From positions 1 to 9,682 of the forward strand of contig JAOUFZ010000050.1 in NCBI GenBank assembly GCA_029857995.1: a stretch of 9,682 bases of DNA. Direction: 5' to 3'. The first letter of the stretch is position 1, and each line of letters begins with the position of its first letter. This document shows, one piece after another, positions 1-6,712 of the stretch. Source of the stretch: Dehalococcoidia bacterium (GTDB lineage: Bacteria; Chloroflexota; Dehalococcoidia; GIF9; AB-539-J10). The notes beneath the pieces were generated by a model, which searched no databases, was not told the DNA's origin, and was given only the letters and a program-made list of their open reading frames with translations. The position numbers and the translations under genes are program-made.

Positions 1-891
1 ACCCGACTGATGACGGAAGGCATTTGCTCCGACGATAGCTTTGTTAGGCTGGACGGGAAAACCCGTCAGCTCGCTGACCAGACGACTTGTCCTGTAGATT
101 TGCGTCGTATCAATACTGGTACTAAGCTTAAAGAAATCCCGGCGAGTTCTTAGAGCCATAACAATCTCTTCCATAGAAGCATTGCCGGCTCTCTCACCGA
201 TCCCGTTAATAGTGCATTCGACCTGCCGCGCACCTGCCCTTATTGCCTCGAGACTATTAGCCACAGCCAACCCCAGGTCGTCATGGCAATGCACGCTGAC
301 CACAGCCTTGCCAATGTTAGGCACGTTGTCCAGTATGCCCCTGATCAGACTGCCGAATTCCTGGGGAGTAGAATAGCCCACTGTATCGGGGATATTGACC
401 GTGGTTGCTCCAGCTTCGATCACCGCCTCTAGAATCTGGTAGAGGTAGGCAGGGTCAGCACGACTGGCATCCATGGGGGAGAACTCAACATCGTCCACAT
501 AACTCTTGGCCCGAGCCACTGTCTCCCTGGACATCTTCAGAACCTCGTCCCGACTTTTCTTAAGCTGGTGGGCAAGGTGAATGTCTGAGGCCGAAAGGAA
601 AACGTGAAGCCGGGGACGCTCGGCTTCTTTGAGTGCCTCCCAGGCCCTATCTATGCCTTCAATATTGGCCAGTGTTAGAGCACAAATTGTCGGGCGCCTA
701 AGCTCGCGGGCAACAATGCGCACGGCTTCAAAATCACCGATCGAGCTGGCAGGAAAGCCTGCTTCAATGACATCAACGCCCAGTTTATCCAGCTGCCCGG
801 CTATTTCCAGCTTCTCCTGGAGGTTCAAGCTGGTTCCGGCAGCCTGTTCACCATCTCGCAGAGTAGTGTCGAAAATGATGACCTTGTCCAT
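1..891 (-). CDS. leuA: 2-isopropylmalate synthase, 5' portion (partial, runs off window)
   Basis: Catalyses the first committed step of leucine synthesis, condensing acetyl-CoA with 2-oxoisovalerate in the cytoplasm. The reading frame is open from the ATG at 891 to base 1, giving 297 residues; the rest lies outside the window. Near the N-terminus is the HMGL-like TIM-barrel signature FDTTLRDGEQ (residues 7-16) with the metal-ligand Asp8 and catalytic Arg12. HCHDDLGLAVANS (201-213) supplies the two metal-ligand histidines, and NGIGERAGN (229-237) the Asn ligand. The visible end, GANAFRHQSG, matches the conserved segment at the end of the catalytic barrel. Family members usually carry Asn in HCHND; here it is Asp204. 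An SD-like GAGGGA at 898-903 precedes the ATG. Homocitrate or citramalate synthase are the alternatives, but the GIGERAGN and ANSL motifs favour LeuA. The C-terminal regulatory domain cannot be judged. Confidence 0.93.
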   Translation of the reverse strand, partial: MDKVIIFDTTLRDGEQAAGTSLNLQEKLEIAGQLDKLGVDVIEAGFPASSIGDFEAVRIVARELRRPTICALTLANIEGIDRAWEALKEAERPRLHVFLSASDIHLAHQLKKSRDEVLKMSRETVARAKSYVDDVEFSPMDASRADPAYLYQILEAVIEAGATTVNIPDTVGYSTPQEFGSLIRGILDNVPNIGKAVVSVHCHDDLGLAVANSLEAIRAGARQVECTINGIGERAGNASMEEIVMALRTRRDFFKLSTSIDTTQIYRTSRLVSELTGFPVQPNKAIVGANAFRHQSG

Positions 892-991
892 AATTGTTCC
901 CTCTTAGAGACTCTGGCCGATTATCCCTTTTCAATATTTGCACGAAAAAACCTTGTGCTGGCCGGTAACTACTTCCAGGTGAATAGTGAAT

Positions 992-1020
992 AGAATAAAC
1001 ACCGAAGGCAAATTTGTCAA
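992..1020 (-). promoter_or_regulatory. Predicted sigma70 promoter of leuA
   Basis: On the minus strand a perfect -35 box TTGACA (1015-1020) is followed after exactly 17 bases by TATTCT (992-997). Transcription would start near 985 and leave a leader of about 95 bases before the leuA ATG. I see no leucine-rich leader peptide, T-box or strong terminator in that leader. The -35 box overlaps that of the opposite promoter. Confidence 0.65.
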
Positions 1021-1043
1021 CGACGGTGCAATCGAGGCATAAT
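1014..1043 (+). promoter_or_regulatory. Predicted sigma70 promoter of pabA
   Basis: TTGTCA (1014-1019) and CATAAT (1038-1043) are separated by 18 bases. A start near 1050 would leave a leader of about 19 bases that contains the SD-like GGGAGG (about 1052-1057) before the ATG at 1069. The -35 hexamer overlaps the leuA -35 hexamer on the other strand. Confidence 0.5.
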
Positions 1044-1068
1044 TTAGTGCCGGGAGGCAAGCCGAAGA

Positions 1069-1668
1069 ATGGTGCTGATAATAGACAACTATGATTCCTT
1101 TGTTTACAACCTTGCCCAGTACCTGGGAGAGCTGGGCTGGCAGCCGGCGGTCCACCGCAACGACGACATCACTTTAGCTCAAATCGAAGAGCTGGCGCCG
1201 AGTCACATTATTATCTCGCCGGGGCCCTGTACCCCCTTAGAAGCAGGGATCTCCAACGAGGTGGTGCGGCACTTCGGCGGAAAAATACCTGTACTGGGAG
1301 TGTGTCTGGGACATCAATGCATCGGGTACACCTACGGGGGTAAGATTGGACGAAGCCTGCCGTACCACGGCAAGACTTCCGATATCCATCACGATGGCAA
1401 AAATATCTACCAGGGTTTACCCAGTCCTTTTCCGGCAACACGCTACCATTCTTTGATTATCGAAGCCGAAGAGTTTCCATCCTGTCTCGAAATCACTGCC
1501 AGGACTCCTGAGGGTATAATAATGGGGGTGAGACACCGGGATTACGTAGTGGAAGGGGTTCAGTTTCATCCCGAATCCATCCTCACCGAAGTGGGACATG
1601 ACCTCCTGGCTAACTTTCTCGGTTTTAGCCAGCCAATCTGGAGCAAGAATCAAATGCCAAATCCGTAA
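1069..1668 (+). CDS. pabA: Class I glutamine amidotransferase, aminodeoxychorismate/anthranilate synthase component II
   Basis: Releases ammonia from glutamine for a chorismate-binding partner (PabB or TrpE), making aminodeoxychorismate for folate or anthranilate for tryptophan. The 199-residue protein is a single class I glutaminase domain. It starts with the family hallmark DNYDSFVYNL (6-15). The oxyanion strand is IISPGPCTP (48-56), the nucleophile elbow GVCLGHQ carries Cys79, and the triad is completed by His167 and Glu169 in QFHPES. Length matches stand-alone PabA/TrpG. No partner synthase subunit is in the window. The downstream gene is a probable aminodeoxychorismate lyase, which favours PabA or a dual-use subunit over a dedicated TrpG, but sequence alone does not separate them. 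The last ~15 residues are A-rich codons that blend into the downstream repeat, so the tail may be repeat-derived. The ATG has GGGAGG upstream at 1052-1057. Confidence 0.9.
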   Translation: MVLIIDNYDSFVYNLAQYLGELGWQPAVHRNDDITLAQIEELAPSHIIISPGPCTPLEAGISNEVVRHFGGKIPVLGVCLGHQCIGYTYGGKIGRSLPYHGKTSDIHHDGKNIYQGLPSPFPATRYHSLIIEAEEFPSCLEITARTPEGIIMGVRHRDYVVEGVQFHPESILTEVGHDLLANFLGFSQPIWSKNQMPNP

Positions 1669-1784
1669 AGAGCAAAAGGCAAAAATCAGAATGCAAAACG
1701 ACAAAGAAAAATTCAAAAACCGAAATATTTTTGCTCTTTGAACTGTAATTTTGATTTTCTTGTCTTTGATTTTTGATGTTCTCT
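1669..1784 (+). repeat. A/T-rich inverted repeat between pabA and pabC
   Basis: The left half is purine-rich (runs of CAAAAATCA-like units) and the right half is its approximate complement (TTTGATTTTTGAT-like units). The halves form an imperfect inverted repeat with arms of about 55 bases. A perfect 11-bp pair, AAAGAGCAAAA (1667-1677) and TTTTGCTCTTT (1729-1739), is nested inside and overlaps the pabA stop codon. Similar CAA/ATCA-rich words occur inside the pabA 3' end (1640-1664). It could act as a messy terminator or be an intergenic repeat element. It carries no plausible gene. Confidence 0.6.
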
Positions 1785-1795
1785 GGAATTTAGAG

Positions 1796-1808
1796 CTTAG
1801 AATCTAAG
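1796..1808. repeat. Short palindrome before pabC
   Basis: CTTAGA-A-TCTAAG is a perfect 6-bp inverted repeat around one base. It ends 12 bases before the GTG start of the class IV PLP gene, where no SD sequence is visible. It could be a small operator or affect initiation, or it may be chance. Confidence 0.3.
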
Positions 1809-1820
1809 ATCTTTGTAAAC

Positions 1821-2699
1821 GTGGCAGAAATTATCTATCTCAACGGCCGACTTGTCCCCCGCTTCGAGGCCAAGCTATCCCCGTTCGACCATGGCTTTCT
1901 TTACGGCTACGGCTTATTCGAGACAATGCGGGCTTACAACGGCCATATCTTTCGCCTCGATTCTCATGTCACCCGCCTTCGCTGTTCCGCCGAGAGCATC
2001 GGGCTGACACACAGCATCTTGATCACAGACGAGGGTAAGCAATCTTTGAAAGTCGCCTGCACGGCGACTCTGGAAGCCAACGAGCTCAGGGATGCCCGCA
2101 TAAGGCTCACCGTTTCGGCCGGTGAGGGCGACATGACGCCCGACCCCGGCACCTGTCCCAAACCTACTATTCTAATCACTGCCCGGAACCTTGCTCCCTT
2201 ACCGCCCGAAAAATACGAAACGGGTTTCAAAGCAGCCGTATCTTTCCTGCGCCGCAATAGCCAGTCGCCCCTATCCCGATTGAAATCCACCTCCTACATG
2301 GAAAACGTCCTCGCCCGCATGACAGCCAGGGCTGCCGGATACGACGAAGCTATCTTTCTCAATGAACAGGGATACCTTGCTGAAGGCAGCACGACTAATG
2401 TCTTCCTGGTGAGCCATGGAGAACTCATCACACCTTCTTTTGAAAGTGGGGTCCTGCCCGGGATCACCAGGGACGCGGTCTTGGAAATAGCCCGGGATTC
2501 AAATATCAAGACCACGGAAAGATGGGTGGAGTTAAACGAGCTAATCGAGGCTGAGGAGGCCTTCGTCACCAATTCCATACTGGAGCTTATGCCCCTGGTC
2601 TCCGTTGAGGGCAGGCCCATCGGTTCGGGCAAACCCGGCAAGCTAACCGGAGATTTGCTGTTTGCTTATAGAAAACTCGTAGACGAGACGCTGGGCTAA
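1821..2699 (+). CDS. pabC: Class IV PLP-dependent enzyme, probable aminodeoxychorismate lyase
   Basis: This is a fold-type IV PLP protein of 292 residues. As aminodeoxychorismate lyase it would convert 4-amino-4-deoxychorismate to 4-aminobenzoate and pyruvate, the step after PabAB in folate synthesis. Visible motifs are YLNGRLVP (6-13), DHGFLYGYGLFETMR (23-37), Arg52 in HVTRL (phosphate side), the Schiff-base lysine Lys155 in LKSTSYMENVLA, YLAEGSTTN (185-193), LPGITR (212-217) and FVTNSILELMPL (248-259). FET in the GLFET motif, where branched-chain aminotransferases usually have FEG, and the neighbouring pabA favour the lyase or a D-amino-acid transaminase. Divergent leuA keeps a branched-chain aminotransferase (IlvE) possible. 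The start is GTG with no clear SD; the next in-frame ATG would remove the conserved N-terminus. The stop lies one base from the end of the convergent HicB gene, with no terminator between. Confidence 0.65.
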   Translation: MAEIIYLNGRLVPRFEAKLSPFDHGFLYGYGLFETMRAYNGHIFRLDSHVTRLRCSAESIGLTHSILITDEGKQSLKVACTATLEANELRDARIRLTVSAGEGDMTPDPGTCPKPTILITARNLAPLPPEKYETGFKAAVSFLRRNSQSPLSRLKSTSYMENVLARMTARAAGYDEAIFLNEQGYLAEGSTTNVFLVSHGELITPSFESGVLPGITRDAVLEIARDSNIKTTERWVELNELIEAEEAFVTNSILELMPLVSVEGRPIGSGKPGKLTGDLLFAYRKLVDETLG

Positions 2700-2700
2700 G

Positions 2701-2928
2701 CTACGTCGAGTCGACAGGTATTTGTTCTAAAAGAGCTTGTCCAGCAGGGATTTCTTTGTTCTGCTGACGATAGGCCACTATCGTCTCGCGCAAAGCGTCC
2801 TTGAGCATTTCCTGGCACTCTTCTAGAGTCCTGCCCTCGGTTATCACTTCCGGCCATTCCATAAGCTGTCCCATGTAACCGGAGCTAATTTTCGTATACT
2901 TAGCAGCATAATCGCCCAACATATTCAT
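2701..2928 (-). CDS. HicB-like (UPF0150) protein, orphan antitoxin homologue
   Basis: A 75-residue protein matching the HicB/UPF0150 pattern. It has a short beta strand (YTKISS), GYMGQLMEWPEVITEGRTLEE (17-37) and a helix ECQEMLKDALRETIVAYRQ, followed by EIP. In typical loci HicB neutralises the HicA mRNA interferase encoded next to it. Here no HicA-sized frame exists on either side: pabC ends one base away and the next gene starts about 100 bases upstream. The protein has only the partial RNase H-like HicB core and no added helix-turn-helix or ribbon-helix-helix domain, so autorepression by it alone is doubtful. It is either a solitary HicB-like regulator or a TA remnant. The ATG at 2928 is preceded by a weak GTGAG; a second ATG lies two codons later. 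Confidence 0.75.
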   Translation of the reverse strand: MNMLGDYAAKYTKISSGYMGQLMEWPEVITEGRTLEECQEMLKDALRETIVAYRQQNKEIPAGQALLEQIPVDST

Positions 2929-2946
2929 TGCCTACTCACATAATTC

Positions 2947-2976
2947 ATTGTACGCATATTCTCCAGACTTTGCGAA
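2947..2976 (-). promoter_or_regulatory. Possible promoter of the HicB-like gene
   Basis: On the minus strand TTCGCA (2971-2976) and TACAAT (2947-2952) are separated by 18 bases, just upstream of the ATG at 2928. A small inverted repeat GACTT-TGCG-AAGTC overlaps the -35 side and could be an operator. Confidence 0.35.
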
Positions 2977-3004
2977 GTCCTCTCAAGTTTGCCGTCAGTT
3001 CAGT

Positions 3005-3010
3005 TATAAT
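3005..3010 (+). promoter_or_regulatory. Possible -10 box for the endonuclease IV-like gene
   Basis: A perfect TATAAT lies 18 bases before the ATG at 3029. No convincing -35 box sits 16-18 bases further upstream. If used, the transcript would begin near 3016, with a very short leader, which argues against the upstream TTG start at 2948. Confidence 0.3.
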
Positions 3011-3028
3011 AAGGTAAGAAAGAAAAGA

Positions 3029-3877
3029 ATGAGTTCAAGCAGAACAGGCGAGCTCCTTTTCGGAACAGGCGGCGTTCCCTTCAGTGCTGAGTCCCGTTCC
3101 ACAGAGGCCGGCATTGAGCGTATTGCCGAGCTTGGCCTGGGTTGCATGGAGGTGGAGTTTGTCCACGGGGTAAAGATGAGCCCTGATGTCGCTGTCTCCG
3201 TGGGAGAACTGGCAGCTAGGAAGAAGGTAGTGCTGACTGCTCACGGACCCTACTACGTAAATCTGAATTCCATCGAGCCGCAGAAAGTACACATGAGCAA
3301 AGAAAGGATACTGCAGACTGCCCGCATCGCCGCTCTTTTCGGCGCCAGAAGTATCACGTTCCATGCCGCCTTTTATCTGAAAAACACCCCCGCAGAGACC
3401 TTCGCCACGATCAAAAAGCATCTGCAAGAGGTGATGAACATTCTGCAGAAAGAGGGAAACCAAGTGACGATTTCCCCTGAAGTCACCGGAAAACCCTCTC
3501 AATTTGGCACCCTGGAGGAGCTACTTCGGCTTAGCAGCGAAATGGAGGGAGTTGCCCCCTGCATTGATTTTTCTCACTGGCATGCCCGGACGGGCAAGGC
3601 CAACTCTTATCGACAGTTTATCGCTGTCTTGGACCAAATTGAGAAGAAACTGGGCAGGCAAGGCCTAGGTAATATGCATATCCATCTCTCTGGGATTGCT
3701 TACGGCAAAAAGGGCGAAATCAAGCACCTGATGCTCCCGGACTCAGACTTCCGATATGGGGAGCTGCTTGAAGCCCTGAAGGAACGTAAGGCAAAGGGAG
3801 TGGTCATTTGCGAGAGTGCCCCCTATTTGGAAAAGGATGCTGTGCTCCTCCAGGAGACCTACCGGGAGCTTGTTTAG
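3029..3877 (+). CDS. Endonuclease IV / AP endonuclease 2-type TIM-barrel protein
   Basis: A 282-residue xylose-isomerase-like TIM barrel related to endonuclease IV (Nfo), which cuts at abasic sites using a metal cluster. Motifs in order, with residues counted from the chosen ATG: LLFGTGGVPFSAESRSTEAG near the N-terminus (the archaeal-style opening), LTAHGPYYVNL with His72, ITFHAAFYLK with His112, ISPEVTGKPSQFGTLEEL with Glu151, PCIDFSHWHARTG with Asp180 and His183, NMHIHLSG with His217 and His219, and VICESAP with Glu262. These correspond to most Nfo metal ligands. The Asp-Arg-His triplet of Nfo is replaced by IKH (His233 retained), so activity may differ. The frame is open back to a TTG at 2948, but the extra 27 residues are unlike the family and lie across the TATAAT. 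The SD is weak. The gene sits 76-94 bases before korA. A sugar-phosphate isomerase-like role is the alternative. Confidence 0.75.
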   Translation: MSSSRTGELLFGTGGVPFSAESRSTEAGIERIAELGLGCMEVEFVHGVKMSPDVAVSVGELAARKKVVLTAHGPYYVNLNSIEPQKVHMSKERILQTARIAALFGARSITFHAAFYLKNTPAETFATIKKHLQEVMNILQKEGNQVTISPEVTGKPSQFGTLEELLRLSSEMEGVAPCIDFSHWHARTGKANSYRQFIAVLDQIEKKLGRQGLGNMHIHLSGIAYGKKGEIKHLMLPDSDFRYGELLEALKERKAKGVVICESAPYLEKDAVLLQETYRELV

Positions 3878-3971
3878 GCGGAATTTGTGATTGTGAGCAC
3901 TTTGCTTTATCCGGTTTGGAGTCGCGACCGACATAACAAAGCGACTGGACCTTTTGGCCTTTATTGATAGA

Positions 3972-5684
3972 ATGAGGGATAGACTAACTATCGGGATTGC
4001 TGGTGCGGGTGGTGATGGTGTAGTAGTTCTGGGCAGTCTTTTGCAGAGACTGGCTGCCTCTCAGGGATATTTCAGCCAGATGCCCAGATACTATGGCCCC
4101 CAGATTAGAGGTGGAGCTTCCGGGGTAAAGCTAAGCCTGGATACGACTCGGGCTTCCGTGTCCGGGGACACTGTGGATATCATGGTGTGCTTCAATTGGG
4201 AGAAGTATGCCGAGCTCGAACAAGAATTGCCGTTAGGAATCAACACCGTCCTTTTCTACGACAACGCTCCTCCAAAGAAAGGAATCAATCTGCCCGAGAG
4301 ATCTTTTCAAGTCGGCTTTTCCGAGATAAGTAAAGAGCTGACCGGGACAACCGCGGCCAAGAACATCGTAGCGTTAGGATTACTGGAAAGGATCCTGGCT
4401 TTGCCCGAAAATCTTTCGAAAGGTGCTACGGCCCAGGACCATGCGTCAGCACTGTTGGAGAGAAATGGTTTGGCTCTCAATGCTGGAAAACGCTTGCTAT
4501 TGGAATTTCCTTTTGCCGAGCTAAAATTGTCTCCTCCGTGGGATGCCTCAGTTAAAGTCGTCTTACATGGCAATGCTGCCGTAGCACAAGGAGCGATCCG
4601 GTCTGGCTGCCGGGCTTTTTTCGGCTATCCCATTACGCCTGCATCGGAGATCATGCAGGAGATGCAGGAGCGTCTCAATCATGGAAATGGAGCCTTCCTT
4701 CAAGCAGAGGATGAGATCGCCGCAGTTGGATTGGCGCTTGGGGCTTCGTTAACCGGTGCAAAGTCAATGACTGCCACCACCGGGCCAGGACTAGATTTAA
4801 TGACCGAGATGATAGGTCTGGCCTCCGGCGCCGAAATCCCCGTAGTTATTGTTGATGTCCAGCGATGTGGGCCCGCCACGGGCATACCTTCCAAATCAGA
4901 GCAATCGGACCTCAATCATGCTATCTATGGCGGCCATGGCGATGCCCCTAGGGTGGTTATCGCTGCCTACGACGTGGAGGGGTGCTACCGTTTACTAATA
5001 GAAAGTTTCAACATAAGCGAATACTATCAGACCCCGGTAATTCTTCTTTCCGATCAGTGGCTTGGCCAGACTACAGTGGCTATCGATGGCAATTTCCTCA
5101 CAAGAGATTATTCAGTCTGCCAGAGAAGAAGGCCTGGCGGAGAATATCAGGAGCAATATCGGCGGTACGAACTGACCGAAGACTCTATTTCACCCATGGC
5201 GTTTGCAGGCGACGAAGGACTGGTATATCAAGCTACCGGACTTACCCACAATGAGAAAGGAAGGCCTTCATTCGATTTCGCCACCCAGCAGCGCATGCAC
5301 GAAAAAAGATGGCAGAAGCTTGCGCCACTCCGCGGCAAGGATGAACTGGTCGAAGTCTTCGGAACAGAAGAAGCTCGTAGAGGCATAGTGGCCTTTGGGT
5401 CTTCCGCCCAGTTTGTCCTGAAAACGGTGGAGGACCTGGGGCTACAACACAGACTAAAGGTTTGCATACCGGAGCTTATTCACCCCCTGCCTGATAAACT
5501 TGCGAGCTTTGTAGGTTCGCTGGAGAAGCTGCTGGTGGTGGAGATGAATTACTCTGCTCAACTCCATCACTATCTGCGTTCTCAACTGGATTTGCCCTCT
5601 GATACTGAAACCTATGCCAGGGCAGGAGGTCTGGCCTTTACCAGGAAAGAATTATCCGGGCCAATGACGAAGTTGGCAAGATGA
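3972..5684 (+). CDS. korA: 2-oxoacid:ferredoxin oxidoreductase, fused gamma-alpha subunit
   Basis: Pairs with KorB to oxidise a 2-oxoacid, probably 2-oxoglutarate, to its acyl-CoA while reducing ferredoxin. The first ~185 residues are the gamma domain: LTIGIAGAGGDGVVVLG near the start and GPQIRGGASGVKLS about 40 residues on. From about residue 195 follows the alpha subunit: GNAAVAQGAIRSGCRAFFGYPITPASE, then FLQAEDEIAAVGLALGAS, ATTGPGLDLMTEMIGLA and QRCGPATGIPSKSEQSDL. The last third is the C-terminal alpha domain, with LIHPLP and the LLVVEMN strand. About 570 residues fits gamma-alpha KorA fusions. The start is uncertain: the ATG at 3972 begins directly before the conserved gamma strand, and an in-frame TTG at 3954 would add six residues. 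Neither has a clear SD. Substrate could also be pyruvate or branched-chain 2-oxoacids. The stop overlaps the korB start. Confidence 0.88.
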   Translation: MRDRLTIGIAGAGGDGVVVLGSLLQRLAASQGYFSQMPRYYGPQIRGGASGVKLSLDTTRASVSGDTVDIMVCFNWEKYAELEQELPLGINTVLFYDNAPPKKGINLPERSFQVGFSEISKELTGTTAAKNIVALGLLERILALPENLSKGATAQDHASALLERNGLALNAGKRLLLEFPFAELKLSPPWDASVKVVLHGNAAVAQGAIRSGCRAFFGYPITPASEIMQEMQERLNHGNGAFLQAEDEIAAVGLALGASLTGAKSMTATTGPGLDLMTEMIGLASGAEIPVVIVDVQRCGPATGIPSKSEQSDLNHAIYGGHGDAPRVVIAAYDVEGCYRLLIESFNISEYYQTPVILLSDQWLGQTTVAIDGNFLTRDYSVCQRRRPGGEYQEQYRRYELTEDSISPMAFAGDEGLVYQATGLTHNEKGRPSFDFATQQRMHEKRWQKLAPLRGKDELVEVFGTEEARRGIVAFGSSAQFVLKTVEDLGLQHRLKVCIPELIHPLPDKLASFVGSLEKLLVVEMNYSAQLHHYLRSQLDLPSDTETYARAGGLAFTRKELSGPMTKLAR

Positions 5685-6505
5685 TGAAAGAAAGCAGTTA
5701 TAGAACAGGGGTAACGCCGGTTTGGTGTCCGGGCTGCGGCAGTTTTGCCCTCCTCAATGCACTCACCGGAATAGTCTTGCCCAATTTAGGGACACCCGGG
5801 CACCAAGTTTTCATCGTCTCTGGAATCGGTTGTTCATCGAGGATACCTGCTTACATAAACGCCTACGGCTTCAACAGCCTTCACGGCCGTGCTGTGCTTA
5901 TCGCCCAGGGAGCCAAACTGGCCAATCCGGATCTCACGGTTGTAGCCATCGGTGGCGACGGCGATTTCTTCAGCATCGGGGCAGGCCACCTTCCTCACGC
6001 AGTGAGGAGAAATGTCAATATCACCTGCATTATGGTCAATAACTTCGTCTACGCTCTGACCAAAGGTCAAACCAGCCCCACGACTCCCTACTTGCGACGG
6101 GGTGAGGGACCTTTTCTTTCCCTGCAGTTCTATCCCCCAGTAGATCCGGTTCTGGATATGGTCAGCTACAGTGTCTCCACCGGAGCAAGCTTTATTGCCC
6201 AGGGCATTACCGCTGATGTCCCCCATCTCGGCTGGCTCATACAGGAGGCAATCAAACATAGAGGTTTTTCCTTCATCAATGTGCTGACTCCATGTGTTAC
6301 GTTTGAGCCGCCGCAGTTCTTTAAGACGATAAGGGAAAAGGCAAGTTACCTGAAAGAAGGAGAACCCGTCGAATTGCCGGATTCGTCCAGGGAACAGCCC
6401 TGGCTTCATGACTCGGGCAACATCACTCTTGCCCTGAAACTGGCCCAGACCCCGGTATTGGAGAAACCGCACATAGGGATAATCTTCCGCGGCAAGGAGT
6501 CATGA
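5681..6505 (+). CDS. korB: 2-oxoacid:ferredoxin oxidoreductase beta subunit (TPP-binding)
   Basis: Catalytic beta subunit of 274 residues that binds thiamine diphosphate and one [4Fe-4S] cluster. WCPGCGSF carries Cys16 and Cys19, GIGCSSR carries Cys51 and TPCVTFE carries Cys205: the four cluster cysteines expected in this family. The TPP/Mg motif is GGDGDFFSIG (91-100) followed about 20 residues later by MVNNFVYALTKGQTSPTT (118-135). The TSPTT segment and lack of a PFOR-style C-terminal domain fit KorB. ATGATGA at the junction makes the first ATG overlap the korA stop, so translation is probably coupled; a second ATG at 5684 is equally possible. No separate ferredoxin-type delta subunit is encoded here, so electrons likely go directly to a soluble ferredoxin. 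Confidence 0.92.
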   Translation: MMKESSYRTGVTPVWCPGCGSFALLNALTGIVLPNLGTPGHQVFIVSGIGCSSRIPAYINAYGFNSLHGRAVLIAQGAKLANPDLTVVAIGGDGDFFSIGAGHLPHAVRRNVNITCIMVNNFVYALTKGQTSPTTPYLRRGEGPFLSLQFYPPVDPVLDMVSYSVSTGASFIAQGITADVPHLGWLIQEAIKHRGFSFINVLTPCVTFEPPQFFKTIREKASYLKEGEPVELPDSSREQPWLHDSGNITLALKLAQTPVLEKPHIGIIFRGKES

Positions 6506-6511
6506 ATATAT

Positions 6512-6560
6512 CTGGGGACATAGTGCCTGATTTATAGCAGGCCCGATTGGTATGGTGTCC
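6512..6560 (+). repeat. Hairpin repeat family, copy 1
   Basis: Begins 7 bases after the korB stop. It opens with CTGGGGACATAGTGCC and closes with GGTATGGTGTCC, which fold back on each other through Watson-Crick and G-T pairs. Inside is a second small stem GCCTG/CAGGC with an 8-base loop. It is identical to copy 3 at 42 of 49 aligned positions. The match continues a few bases into a GGAATT tail. It could also serve as a transcription stop for korAB, though there is no U-run. Confidence 0.75.
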
Positions 6561-6712
6561 TTGGAATTAAGTTACAATTGAGCGAAATTACTAGCCTTCT
6601 CGAATTACCGATTCGCATACACATGAATGATGACTGTCGACAAGATGGTCTTTGAGCATGTAGATCACTCATCTAAAAGTAATACTGTCCAAAAGTCTAA
6701 GTCGGTAGAGTC

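Noticed and set aside
891..990. T-box or leucine attenuator in the leuA leader
   Set aside because: The ~95-base leader has only a weak 4-bp GCAC/GTGC stem, no terminator T-run after a stable hairpin, no T-box sequence and no Leu-rich peptide.
848..1155. Minus-strand frames of 70 and 74 codons over the leuA-pabA gap
   Set aside because: They overlap two promoters, the leuA start and the pabA 5' end in other frames, and show no conserved motif; not a leucine leader peptide.
2948..3028. 27-residue N-terminal extension of the endonuclease IV-like protein from a TTG
   Set aside because: It crosses a TATAAT box, has a poor start codon and is unlike family N-termini; the ATG at 3029 is preferred.
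5834..6472. Long minus-strand frame (212 codons) inside korB
   Set aside because: It is the antisense of a gene with complete TPP and cluster motifs; composition shadow only.
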